Assembly (NCBI GenBank): GCA_026874595.1
Contig: CM049316.1
Location: forward strand, 37,123,695 to 37,187,694
From: Sipunculus nudus
Taxonomy: Eukaryota; Annelida; Sipuncula; Golfingiida; Sipunculidae
Length of the DNA: 64,000 nt
Direction: 5' to 3'
Part shown: piece by piece, positions 44,713 through 56,259 of the stretch
Position numbering within the stretch: position 1 is the first letter of the stretch
How the letters are laid out: each line of letters starts with the position of its first letter
The notes under the pieces: model-generated
What the model was told of the DNA's origin: nothing
The model's database searches: none
The model's input: only the letters and a program-made list of their open reading frames with translations
Program-made: the position numbers and the translations under genes

Positions 44713-45060
44713 GAATCACTGCAGATGGTTGCTTTAGATATTTAAATTTTAATGACCTGCATGTGAATACGGTCGCTGGCGGTGGCGATCTGTAATGCTT
44801 TCTTGTTCTAACCATGCATGATTCTTTATCCATCTTCTCCAGTATAAAAAGAAAAGGGTCCCTGAAATCTTAAAGTGAGAAACCTATTCACAAAGCAAAG
44901 TGTTTGATCCCTAAACCTTCATGATATATGCCAATATTTCCTTTCAAAAGGAAATATGTGAAAAATAAGCCTCCTCCTTGCGCAATCTGTGAAGCAAAAA
45001 ATAAACAGCGCGCGCCATCTGGTGGCCCGTATCACGGGACCTGAAAATTCTAGATATTTT
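44713..45060. other. Unassigned DNA containing a CTCF-like motif
   Basis: Nothing recognised other than the motif at 45013-45025. Confidence 0.45.
45013..45025 (-). promoter_or_regulatory. CTCF-like motif, full consensus match
   Basis: On the minus strand CCACCAGATGGCG matches CCASYAGRKGGCR at all 13 positions. Confidence 0.35.
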
Positions 45061-45145
45061 ACGCTTCAAACAGGTGTTCATCTGTAGTCGGACCTCTGGT
45101 CATGCAGGCTTGTTGTGGTCAACAGATACGTGAACTGCATTTACT
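45060..45145. repeat. Dispersed repeat pair with 49015
   Basis: CAGGTGTT...GACCTCTGGTCATGCAGGCT...GGTCAACAGA here parallels CAGGTGTT...AACCTCCGGTCACGCGGCCT...GGTAAACAGA at 49025-49085. Confidence 0.4.
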
Positions 45146-45768
45146 CTCAAACTCAGCCATAACAACGTATATAAAGCAGGTGAATTGGAGATCGTAAGCC
45201 GGTGCACCCAAAAAGAAATCCTTGTAAACTCTTGGATTTAACAAAGAGTAATTATATATAAGTATTGCTTGACTACAAAAAGGTGCTGCGCCTGTGTTGA
45301 TAATTTCTAATTATTTGGTTAAACGAGGCATAAACTGCGAATTAAGTCTTCATACTAGTGTTTTATGTGACATGACTGATTAACCATCACCTAATAAGTA
45401 CTTACGTTTATTGTATCGGGGATATATAAATAACGTTAATGGAAGATATACAGTGTTATATCTCCGTTCTACCCCTTTATGTATAACGTATTAAGAACAT
45501 CATACATTCCTTTTGTGACCCCTGAATAAGTATAGGTCAAACCATTTCTTTTAGTGGTAGGCCGATCATCGAGTTTTATCGAAAGTCAGTCGCTTTGGTG
45601 CCACTTTCAAGCGCTCGATTACCAAAGGCAACTACCGATTACATTATACTCATGTTTGTTTTATCCAGAATGCATTTATGTTATAGGCAAAAATTATTCT
45701 TCCATTTTTAACAACATTCCGCGCTTCATATAATGAGTCTAGTTATGTGTTGCCAAATAACTTCCCAG
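45146..45768. other. Unassigned DNA
   Basis: Nothing recognised. Confidence 0.5.
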
Positions 45769-46018
45769 TGTAACTGAGTATGACACGGTAGATGCGACAA
45801 CGGAGGACTTAATAAACCCCTGTAAACTGGTAGGGAGTAAACTGCAGATAAGCGAAGAGTTTTCAAACAAGGTGAACAATGCAAAATATGAGCGGTATGG
45901 CGTTATAATGCTCCATATATTCTCCAGGTCTATGCCAATTTTGGCAGATTCTCTTAGAAATAATCCCTTCAACGGATGCCAGGTGCCGCTGTTTAGGCAC
46001 CTTGATTATTATAATTAA
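45769..46018 (+). CDS. Exon-like open frame, unknown protein
   Basis: Directly after a good splice-acceptor pattern (AATAACTTCCCAG ending at 45768) a frame stays open for 82 codons to a TAA at 46016-46018. It reads VTEYDTVDATTEDL... through ...ISEEFSNKVNNAKYERYG to ...MPILADSLRNNPFNGC. The charge and hydrophobic pattern look protein-like, and the segment is less AT-rich than its flanks. A possible but weak donor CAG/GTGCCG sits at 45982. The opposite strand is also open (45739-45972, 77 codons), which weakens the case. No family is recognised. Confidence 0.22.
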
Positions 46019-46354
46019 TTAGAATGACACCTCGAATAGCATATCTTAGTAATAATAGGAAAATATAAAAAGGCAAAAACTTCTTTTCTTAAGAAAGAGT
46101 TATTAAGACATGCGGGCTAAGTTAAGAAATGAAAGTTTCACAGATAACTGCATATTTCTTGATATTTGTCTGTACCGATTAATAATCGATCATCGATCGG
46201 TTTGCTCCAACCAATGCTTGATTATGAAAAGGAACCGACCCCCACCTCTATAATTTCTTGTAACCCAAATGTATATAAACAGGTGAAAATATATTAATAC
46301 TATATTAATAGTCTCCGAATCCGCGGGATTTAGAGTCGGTCATATGTATATGGA
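46019..46354. other. Unassigned DNA
   Basis: Nothing recognised. Confidence 0.5.
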
Positions 46355-46515
46355 GGCACCATGAAAAGTAGTCCGGCATTTTTATGTAAAGGCAAGGACA
46401 ACTGCATAAATAAAACAATGTCTGAATAGTTGCCCTGTCCATATGCACGCCTCACCAACTCGTTGCACGCTGTGAACCGCAAAACAATGTATTTTGTGTT
46501 CAGGTATATCAGTGT
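46355..46515 (+). repeat. Dispersed repeat pair with 39206
   Basis: See 39206. It lies immediately before an inverted Mutator-like miniature element. Confidence 0.45.
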
Positions 46516-46569
46516 TTATATTTAACAGAGCGACAACTGGGTCTTAACGCGAAACAGCTCGATCTCGGG

Positions 46570-47104
46570 AAGCCGTGAATCTATACGACTCAGTAGGCTG
46601 GTAAACCCGCACTGACTGGCGAATCAAGCCATACGAGGGAACGCACTTCAACGGCCACCCATCCTATTGCATCAATACTGTGGTTTACAGCCTTTAGGCT
46701 ACGAGTGACTAATTAACACAAACAATACATGTGAGCTCGCTACACAAATGTCAATCCATCTCTTTGATAGCAAGTCAGTTGTTGTGGCTATCGTCTACTA
46801 ATTTTTTCTTGACATGCTTTTGTTCATGCGGTCATTACACATGCAGTGGATTTACTAATACGCAGGTTTAAAACAGACTTTTTCCTCGCATGTGGTGTTT
46901 TTAGAGAGTACACTAAACAATCTAATGATTGGGCTGGTTTATATTAAGTGTGAATGTACCCGAAGGCCATGAGGGGCTCTCAAAAATGACAAACATATTT
47001 GCATTCTCAAATTACAACTTTATTGTGCGGCCCTCCATACAAGATGTAAAGGCACTCTGACGCTGGTCGGAGGCTCTCTATTGTCAGAGGGCCGACATGG
47101 CGTA
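46570..47104 (-). mobile_element. Mutator-like miniature element, copy 4 (inverted)
   Basis: About 535 bp. The minus strand begins ACGCCATGTCGGCCCTCTGA and runs through ATAAACCAGCCCAATCATTA and TGAGCTCACATG-like blocks to CCTACTGAGTCG and ATTCACGGCTT. The ends have lost the exact TAGC/GCTA, and no target duplication is visible. Confidence 0.65.
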
Positions 47105-49014
47105 TGAGAATGCAGTGTGTATGACCTCTGGCAGAGGTTTTTTTCTTGAAATAACCTTGATCACTCCTCTTTGTGGGAATCTTGTAGACTCGCTCAAACT
47201 TCGCCGGAGATAATGTTCTTGTTTCCGATCATGCGTGCTCTCACGTCCGCTCATGCAGTGTTAATACTAGTTTCTGTCTGCGGGATACGCTGATGTCTTT
47301 GGTTTAGGATTGCGGGTATCATGCTGGTATGTGTATTAACGTTAACCATATGGCACGTATATATAAATCTATCGCTCATTTATGTACCAACATGTAAATC
47401 AGTCACAAGTAATCATGTATGGACCTGAAACATATACATTTCTGAGAATCCAGTAAGATCACCACGATTGATTACATGTTCTCAGCCTAATGTGTAAAAT
47501 AAGTCAATGGTAATAATTATATAGCTGTATTCTCTTCAGGTCAGGCAAACGTATTCCAGATATCGTTAGTTATCATGCAACCACTTATAGTCCGTTTCAC
47601 AACGTGCTGTCCACCTGTTTTTTTTAAAGAAAATTTTCTAAAAAGTTTATATTTTTTTTATAAATTCCTAGGAAAACTGCACATGAGAGTGACAACCTAT
47701 TATGACAAATAAATATTTTACAATAAATTCCCAGTTTATGTATCACATCTTTTTACTCACTTCACAATGATTTTGCAGATATGATGTGTCCCTGGATGAG
47801 TAGCCTTCTTTGTTTCAGCTGGTTATATTAACATGACAAGCCAGTCGATTGAGGCTGTTTTTGCATGTGACCAGTGACCTTAACCGCCATAATTCGGTCT
47901 GATATGTTGTAAAATTTAGGCTGATTTCTCATTTTTTCAATTAATTCTGTTTCTTAAATAAGGTGTAACGTATGTATTTATCTACTTTGTTACCTTGTGC
48001 TTTAATATTCCACACTTTATTGTTTCCCTTGAAATGAAACTAATACAAATTTTCATAGGAAAAAAAACGTGGAAAAAAGGTATGAAACTGACTATAACCA
48101 ATAGAGATACTTGACCCATTCCTGTCAGAGAAAAAGTCTATTTATTTTTGCAAAAACAAATTAGATTAAAACCCATTTAATACATTTAGCGTAAAAATAA
48201 ATTGTAGATTTCTATTAAAGCGTATTATTACTTACGATACCCGCAAACATTCCTCAGAAAAGAATGGAACAATAAGTATTATTATTTTTGTAGGATTTTA
48301 CTCATTTAAAAATTTACTCGATGACGTCCCTCCTGCTTCAACCAATCACACGAGTCCCCAGTGATTTTTGTTCAATCAGTCATATAACCCAGGATGAAAG
48401 TTGATGACCTGTACTTCACTGGATACTTGACAATGTTTTGCCGCTCTTTTCTTGTAGAGAATACTAAAGTAGTCGAGTGATCGAAAGACAGTAAACACTG
48501 TGTCGAAGTTTGTTAAAAAATCATTGGTCGCTGTTAATTGGTGTGATGTTACAATATCATATAACCTAATAAAACGAATGGAATTAATAAACTTGCATTA
48601 AAGTCTAGTTCATATCAGTCACTGTTTGAAACCCTAAAGTTTCCATAAACTAATAATACGATAGCTCTGCTTTCATAACAAGGATTGAGAGAGGGGGCTT
48701 AAGGGGAAACCCCTATTTTCGACCCAATTAAATATTAAAAAAATAATACACGCTTAAAGGGGCCCAATCACCTATAAAGCATGTTGAGTTAACACGAAAA
48801 ATAGCTTCTTCCCTTTAAAAGTAATCTTTACCAGCAAAAATATTGTCTTGAAACTGTTTACCTACTCTTGTAAATGAGTGTTAAAACAGTGAAACGGGCG
48901 CGATCGCAGGTGTCAACATGAACACAGTGCGTCGGACCGTGCGAGCCAAAACACATGTAAATCAGGAGATGCCAAGACTGACTTTGCCAAAATAAAATAA
49001 ATAATGTTCCCGCT
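47105..49014. other. Unassigned DNA, about 1.9 kb
   Basis: No gene or repeat recognised on either strand. Confidence 0.45.
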
Positions 49015-49095
49015 GGCTGAAACACAGGTGTTGCCCCTCTTTATTGAACCTCCGGTCACGCGGCCTTGGTATGGTAAACAGACTGTTTACCAACA
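49015..49095. repeat. Dispersed repeat pair with 45060
   Basis: See 45060. The 65-codon plus frame 49004-49201 starts in it and is not taken as a gene. Confidence 0.4.
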
Positions 49096-49651
49096 CGCAA
49101 GGGCTATAACAAGGTGTTTAACAGTCGCATGCGAGGAAAATGAGACTGTGTGCTTGGATGGTTTTGCTTGGAACCTTTCGTATAAAGCAAAACTGAAATA
49201 ATAGTGTGAAAGAACAGGAAAGACATTGCGCCTGATTATGTCCCTTCAATTCCAAATAAACAGCGCCGGGATTCGTGTCCTGTGCCGCTTCCTCCCCTAC
49301 ACCTCAACGGGAGTAGTATGTATTAAGTTCAAAAGCATTCTCGGCACATTTATTGAGCTGTCTGAAGGACCACCTGTCTCATTAGACCACTTATAAATTA
49401 GGACCACGTTTGTTCAGTCCTACAGATGGGCTTGATTACGTAATATCGAAAAACTGAGCTACCTTATAGTATACTAACTCTAACGAGTCCACTGTATTTA
49501 TTTAAAATCTGTCGTCACTGTAGAAACCATACTACTGTTTTATTTATTACAAATGTGATGCTCTAATCGTGAACACAATTAAGACCTTATTATACAGCAA
49601 AGAGTACAATGTCAAACTCTTGATTAGATAAAATTGGCCTTTTTTACCAGG
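49096..49651. other. Unassigned DNA
   Basis: Includes the CTGTCTGAAGGACCACCTGT fragment at 49368 shared with 36275. Nothing else recognised. Confidence 0.45.
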
Positions 49652-49659
49652 TCTCAAGC

Positions 49660-50798
49660 AGGGGCGTCAAAATAGGGGTATAGGGGTATATACCCCCCCC
49701 CCCCCCACTTATTGGCAAGGGGGGATGCTCAATGTAACCCCCCCCCCATTTCCCTAACTATTCACAGAATAATAGTTTGTTAAAGTTATCAGTTTTATTG
49801 TGCGCAGGAGTGTTACATGTGTCGGTTGGGCCGGCATAGTTATTTGCCAAGAGACGCGCGAGTTGGCCTGGCTCGCGTGTGGGGTCTCAGGTGTAGAGAC
49901 GCAGCGTTCTTTGTTTTAGATGTTTCAAGTCTGTCCCTTAAACGTGTGCATTGGTCTCTGGGATTTTTCCATTTTCTAGTATTTTCGGATGAAAAATTTG
50001 TAAATAGGGGCTGTGATTAGAGCCGAAGTAGAAGGAGAGAAAGAAGAGCGTGTTAGTTTTGGGACCTTTCCGATAATTGCAGCACTTATAGATATTTTTC
50101 GAACTTTGCTACAGATTTTATAAAGTCTTCAGTTTTCCTTTGGGATTATTAGCAGAACTTCACTTTAGAATAACAACAGATTGTTTTCGAGATTACATTG
50201 GAATATTCTCTGAGAAGATTTACGTGAACTGTTCATCTGGATTATATGTTTTAAATGACTTGTTGAGTTAGTGTGTTGTAATGTTAGGATTGTTTTAGAA
50301 TAAATTATAATTATTTGTTAACAAAAAACACCGATTTCTTTATTCATTCCCCTAGATATTTCACGCTGCCTAGTGTTACAGAATCTGATTTTTTTTATCT
50401 CCATAACAAAATTTATGCTCGTCACGACTATGTGGTCTGTTGTTATTAGGTTCCGTAACAATTTATATACTGCAAATGAAATGTATTAATAAATAGAAAT
50501 TTAGACCTTTCCATTTATGAGTTTTCTATGAAATATGATGTGTAAACCTGGTTTAGAATTATCTTATACTGGAAACATAATACCTTATTTTCTAAAATAT
50601 ACTTATACTTAATTGTATTTTATTTGAAATGTGATTAAGTATATATATATATATATATATATTTGAAATGTTTCATACAGACGCTAATGTATTTGGAATG
50701 TGTCATACAGACGATATATGTGTGTGTGTTTCTGAGAGTCCCCCCTCCCACACACACACAAACAAACACCCACACAAGAAGATAAATTGACTCCAGTG
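49660..50798. mobile_element. hAT-type miniature element, copy 2, with nested LTR-like unit
   Basis: Starts CAGGGGCGTC and ends near GACTCCAGTG. It is flanked by GTCTCAAG (49652-49659) and GTCTGAAG (50799-50806), an 8 bp target duplication with one mismatch. Left and right parts align with copy 1 at 9196: poly(C) (49693-49706), ...GAATA.TAGTTT, GAAATGTATTAATAA, a TA run (50640-50662), then GAGAGTC.CCCC and the closing AGAAGATAAATTGAC-like block. The LTR-like unit at 49798-50461 interrupts it. Confidence 0.8.
49798..50461 (+). mobile_element. LTR-like unit, copy D (nested, complete)
   Basis: 664 bp ending in GTTCCGTAACAA. The start reads TTGTGCGCAGG-AGTGTTACATG, which equals the TTGTTACAG start of other copies with about 12 extra bases. 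TTTA precedes (49794-49797) and follows it (50462-50465), consistent with a 4 bp target duplication made in the host element's AGTTTATATA. It has GTAAATAGGGG in place of the TATA box (near 50000) and AATAAA at 50299-50304. No internal retroelement genes, so a solo LTR is likely. Confidence 0.65.
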
Positions 50799-50806
50799 GT
50801 CTGAAG

Positions 50807-52140
50807 TCAAATACTAAAATAACTGACCCTGTTTCCATACCTGTGTAAAAAATGAAAGGTCACTGTCGGAAATCAATCATACAACAAACTATTGAAATCA
50901 GCGTCGTTAAAAGTGAAAGCTGCGGTAACGACATGTTGATGTACACAAGTATTTAGCCGTACATGAATAGTTCTACATTCCTTAATAAATATATTTCTAG
51001 ATATTATTCCTGCTACATTAATAATTTTGACCAAATAGCAAGTAACCAATGTATCGTAAATCGTAAATTTCATCCATATGGTGTTTGTGTTTGTGTGTGT
51101 GAAGCATCTAGAGCTATTCTAGTATTTTTTAAGGTGACTGACGAAATGACTAATATTTTCCATAAATTTGCATTTTTATTTCATGAAAACAATCTCTACC
51201 AAATTATGACTGCTATATCATCATTTTAAATATAATATTGATGGCGGTGTTAATGATTCTTCTGTTGCACTGAGTGTAGAGGTGAAGTTACCACTGTATT
51301 GATGACATTAAAAATAGCATAACGGATACAAATAAAATAATAATGTGACGCATCCTTCATTTCCGGCCCCCTCTAGCGCTTACCAATACGTCCTTAAACT
51401 AGGAGGTCAATCCGCTCGAATCTCATCCGTAATCGTGACAGAACTTTCTTTATAAAGGCTTTCACTTTTTCTTTCATATCGAATCCCCCGTGGTACATGG
51501 AAGAAGAAATTGGCAACCTACTGTTCAAAGGCAGGCTTCGAGTTTTTCATCTTATAGAATTAATTTAACAATGGCCTGATCTAGTATAAATAAAACATGG
51601 ATTTCGACTTTTGAGAAATGTATAAGGCGTATCAAAATAACTCAGTTTTATTAAAACATTGTTTATTAAATGCACTACATTTATTTTAGGGACAGAAATG
51701 GGATAGGGTCAAAAATCAAGCTTTTTACCCAAGGGATCTGTAGAGAAAAGCTTGTCATTGTATAAAAAGACCCTAGTACAACGTTTGAGGTACAAGACGT
51801 AAATCCATGATTATTCAACAATTTTGACTCTGAATATGCAAAGGATGGCAGTATGTTGGTGCTATTTTTTTTAATGAAAAAGTTCATTTTTGTGAGGTAG
51901 AAACAAAGTCTTTTGAATAATTGAAGAATTCCCCAAGGAAAGTACTATGAGTAAACTCCAAGAAAGCCAAGCCATTTTAGGATTTTTTTTTTCTTTTAAC
52001 ATAACTTATATCTAATGTTAAGAAACTGTTTTAATTTTTTTGTGTTATATCAATGAATCATTCTAAACAATGACCAACTCATCCAGTGTTCTTAACCAAG
52101 CTCACATTCACACAGAAATGATGTTTTTATTAAAAGATGT
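50807..52140. other. Unassigned DNA
   Basis: Short frames (50963-51229, 51681-51887) without motif. Nothing recognised. Confidence 0.5.
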
Positions 52141-52378
52141 TTCACTCAAAAAACGAGTTCGCCATTCGGGGGTTCCTCTGTGGTATGACCCAGAAATGGA
52201 GAAGATTACGGACCCAGGAATTCGTCACAGGGCCTGGTTAACGCCACATATAAAATGAGAAACACGTGTGATACTGCCCTGTCACGTAGTCCGAAACCGG
52301 AATGGAATTCTCCAAATGAACAGATACTTACTTAAGCAGCATTTAAAAAATGGATGCGGTTACCTCCACCCAAAACAA
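52141..52378 (+). mobile_element. tRNA-derived SINE, copy 4 (3' part)
   Basis: Starts at the AACGAGTTCGCCATTCGGGG block and runs through CACGTAGTCCGAAACCGGAA to GCGGTTACCTCCACC and an A-rich end, matching the last ~220 bp of copy 1. The tRNA-like head is missing. Confidence 0.75.
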
Positions 52379-52382
52379 CAGT

Positions 52383-52468
52383 TCTGGTTAACATGGGGAT
52401 ATAAAACTAGAGGAAGCGTGTGCTGCCGCCCTGTCATGTAGTCTCAAACCGAAATGGAATTCTGGGAA
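52383..52468 (+). mobile_element. SINE partial duplicate
   Basis: Repeats the CTGGTTAAC...ATATAAAA and GCCCTGTCATGTAGTC...ATGGAATTCT segment of copy 4 directly after it, suggesting a local duplication. Confidence 0.6.
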
Positions 52469-53354
52469 AAAAAATATATTTAAATCAAGGTTAACATTAA
52501 ATAATTGAAGGAGGTCTCCCACTGCTTTTTCGGGAACCCTAATGCATTAATCGGTATACTACATTGCATGTGTGATATAAGTTTAACGTCTATGGTTGTA
52601 TGCTATAACACAACACGCTAGTCTGTATCTTTTGAAAAAAAATATTAAACGTTATTTTCTACTTTACCTGCTCCAATAGTAACAATCCCGTTTCACTTTA
52701 AACAATATACGTATTTTATATGTTATGGTGGTTATATAACCTTACATAAATTTGCTTGGCGTCGCCAACATCTAGTTATACGAGACTGCTCTTGATTTTA
52801 TTTGCTCAGTGTTAAGGTTTGTTGAGCAATGTGGACAAATGTTCAGCTTAAAAACATTTACACACGTCCACTGTTAGATGAAATGGGAATAACATCTACA
52901 ATGTTTAGCATCTAGACATTCCTTCAAATTTCCTAGAGGTACACGTGTCTATACAGATAAAAGTAGCGCATAGTCATCTTATCAGAATTCATGACTTTAT
53001 AAGACTCTATTCCAGGGGGAGAGAGCACACTGACAGGCAAGAATATTGGTGGTGTCTTGGGAAAAAGCAAGTGTTGACGAGAGAAGGAACGTATAATTCT
53101 ACCTGTCGACTGAGTGAAGGCATTATTCTTGATTACACATTGATTCTGTGCTCTCCCGTGATGATACTTAATGACGCAGCTGCCATAACCCGCCATCAAT
53201 ATTTATACCCTAGTTTTTTCTTCTTCCCAAAACAACCATAAGGACGAGTGAAGCAAGACATGGACGCTGTATTCTGAAAGACGAAATTGCTTAGAGTTTA
53301 ACATCAAGGCAGGTCACCTGTCATTTTCTATTTTTTTTCTACAATGCAATATGC
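52469..53354. other. Unassigned DNA
   Basis: Overlapping frames on both strands at 52933-53241 without motif. Nothing recognised. Confidence 0.5.
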
Positions 53355-54105
53355 TAAGATTTTAGGAGAAGTTTCTTGCAAAAGTCGTAAACAAAAGCAG
53401 GAATCGTGGCACATTTACGACTTTTCAAACATTGTTTAATAACTGAACTATTAAGCTCAGCGTACAAGTTACGAAATGTGTATCCAAAGCATGGCACGAC
53501 ACTAAATACCGAGTTCTCGGCTTCCTATGGCAACGTGTATGTTGATATACTATACGGAGTCCTACGAGCTTGGCTTCATATCGTGTCGTATTTTTCCAAA
53601 ATTCAAAACAATTTTATATGTAACCGACAATCGTAACTCCGCCTCATGAGCCAAGGCCAATCTAGAATGTCCTCTTCTTCCGTCTGGTTAATCCTCTTTG
53701 TTGCCTTCTAATTATTACGCTACCAAGCTCACAAAGTCAATTTCCTAGAGATATATAGAACATGGAAGCCATGTTGCTAATCAGTATTTGATGTAAATAT
53801 CCCATCCCCTTCTGAACAATATTCGTATAATGTACTAGAAATACGATACGAATCTAGGTTATTTACCATACCAAGCTGCGATACGAAATTACGAAATTGT
53901 ATCGTTTTAGATTTTACGCTACGTTTACGCTAGGCTTTATACCGTGAGTTTTTTTGTTTTTTTTTTCTTTTATTTTTATGTTTTCCTTTGCTTTGGAAAA
54001 TTCAGATTTCAGGAAAATAGTTTCTTGCGATAGTCGTTAAAAATAGCGGGAAATCATGGCACAATGACGACACCTCAAACACTGTTTGAGAATTGACCAA
54101 AAATG
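53355..54105 (+). repeat. Direct repeat pair about 650 bp apart
   Basis: The segments 53355-53445 and 54005-54105 share AGTTTCTTGC, AGTCGT-AA, GGAATCGTGGCAC/GAAATCATGGCAC and CAAACA-TGTTT blocks in the same order. Confidence 0.5.
53755..53930 (-). repeat. Partial third copy of the inverted-duplication unit
   Basis: GCCATGTTGC, ATCCCATCCCCTTC, ATACGATACGAATCTAGGT and the alternating CGATACGAAATTACGAAAT words match 62460-62610 in the same orientation and 55990-56240 in inverse. It places one piece of the unit outside the main inverted pair. Confidence 0.5.
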
Positions 54106-54750
54106 TGACAGCTTAGAGTAATTAATGTTATAAATAGTCATTAATTAGTGATCAATGAATGACCATAATTTCAAATGATTATGTCAAAAACTAGTGATCG
54201 ATGGATATACCGATATATCGTCAAGATTCGATAGGCTTCGTCCATACTGTACTCGATACGTTTTGCCTGCTGTATGTCCTTATCGAAGAATCACAATGAC
54301 TGCTTAAAATAATCTGGATACAACTCTAACCTCACTAATCGGATGCTAATAATAACTTTTTATAAGTACTGTATATGTGTTATTGTGGGTTATTCTTCAA
54401 TAAGATCGAATGTGTTGCCGTTAGATCGATGAATGAAAATGTATATACGTATTGTATGTCAGAGCTCCCGGCCAGTTCTAGCGATAGTAGTGAAATATTA
54501 CCAACGGTCCTCGTTAGTGGTGAAATCTCGGCTCAACATATTGCCAAATTATTTGCTTTTCTTACAGTTCAGAGGGGCACGTAATGCGCTTTGAATTCCA
54601 GTATTTTTCAAGGTGCGTATAAACCTGTACGGATGGATGACTATTCCGAACTGAATGTTCGAGAACACGTGACACAAATGGTGAAAGCCTTCGTATAAAA
54701 ATACAGATATTAATGTTGTAAGAATAAAAAAATATTCTTTTTTCACGATT
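54106..54750. other. Unassigned DNA
   Basis: Nothing recognised. Whether the inverted arm reaches further into it cannot be judged because the partner lies beyond the window end. Confidence 0.4.
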
Positions 54751-55339
54751 TGACACTAATAAACCTTGTGCATAATCTACGATTAACAACGCAACGGTTT
54801 GCAACGAGATCTTACAGTTGCTGCCACAATCTTGATGAATCAAAAGAAAGGACAATCCTACACACATCAGGATCCCCCGCGACTTTAACGACCAACGTTT
54901 TTATAACTTTTTTTTAATAGGGGCAGTTAGCTGCGTTAAACTGCGACATGCTATCATTAATCCACAAACGCTGTGGTTAAATACTTTTGTGTATCGGATT
55001 TCGAACATGCTCCCTACAAACGACAAACAAAATGCCCGCAAATACTCTAAAAGTCCATGCTGGCGGTATATCCCGGGAAAGGCCACTTTTTGCTGGGTAA
55101 TACTGGCAATTACTGGCCAATAGTGGCTCTTTGATTTTTTCACACCAGGTCAAAAGGAAATTTCTTTTTCCGAGTTAAACTTACTTTATTTCTTCTTTAA
55201 TAATAGGTATATTTTGTGTTATTGAATTGAACAATAAAGTTGAATAAAGCAAGTAATGTTGAAATAGATATGTGATTATATGTAATTGTAGGGTTTATTT
55301 TGTTTAACAAGTTTTGACAAGTAAGTTTGTTATACATAG

Positions 55340-55735
55340 GGCTTACCTGTGTTGTAGAAGGGACTGGCTTCTAAAGTGTGGTTTCTCTCACAAGCACCTC
55401 TAGCAAGCTCAAGAACTGATATCACAAAGGAATGATTCCATTCTACCTGAACTGCTGTTATTCATGGATAACAACAAACTTCAAGCAGTCACACTCAAAG
55501 ATTCTATGACCCCAGATACACCTCCCACTACCTGGTGATCAGGCTTGTTAAAACACAAGGCTGTGAGTCCACTTATTTGTGAAACTGCCCCCAAACTGTT
55601 CATCATTACCTGCTCATTCTTCTTCTGTGAGCGTGTTCTCTCAAAGCAAAATCCAGGGGACACAAAAGGCAGCCCAGATAGTTGGTTAGCTTTCAATTTC
55701 TGCCAAGCTCAGAAATTGACAGGTTAAATATGTTA
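55340..55735 (+). pseudogene. hAT transposase C-terminal remnant, copy 1
   Basis: Conceptual reading gives AQELISQRNDSILPEL, then LFMDNNKLQAVTLKDS, then, after several breaks, the block around CSFFFCERVLS and SKIQGTQKAAQ. The sister copy at 63035 keeps the clearer SSSVERVFSVFG motif. This S-x-ERxFS pattern is the heart of the C-terminal dimerisation region of hAT transposases, which lets the enzyme assemble on DNA. Frameshifts and stops are numerous, a base is missing within the VERVFS block, and the catalytic core is not recognisable. It sits in the left arm of the inverted duplication. Confidence 0.55.
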
Positions 55736-56259
55736 TATAGTGACCATTCAGTACAAATGTGGTTATACATTCATAAATGTTTAGCGTCTGAAAAATATGT
55801 TGTTCCTCAACTGGTAAATTTAGCTGTACAATACTGTATTTCTGCACATTACTGTCTGGCTGTCCAAATTTGCACTAAAAATTGTACCCAATGATTCCCA
55901 GTTTATCTGTATGGAACAGTTCTTATGTTATTATGGATGTGTATGGTTTTAAGTGTGTTTTTGATAATTTTTTCAATTTTCTTAAGGTTTCTTGTTAGTT
56001 TCGTTGATCCTCGTTAGCTCTGGATAAACGTAACGAAATCTTTGTATATTGTCGTTACGATTTCGTAATTCCTCATCGAAGTGTCGTATCGTTTATACCT
56101 AAAACTTGTATTATATTTTACCGTTTTTATACGAATTTCGTGCAAATGGGGATAAGACGATTCCATCATGTATTGAAGATAACTTGGCTGCCTAGGATCT
56201 ATACATCGAAGAAAATTGGCTTTAGGTGCTACGAACAGGATATATAAAGGAGGGTGCAA

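Noticed and set aside
54900-55143. 80-codon minus-strand frame (MKKSKSHYWPVIASIT...) and its partner near 63632
   Set aside because: Although shared by both inverted arms, it lies antisense to the hAT remnant, and the shared sequence follows from the duplication. No conserved motif supports coding.
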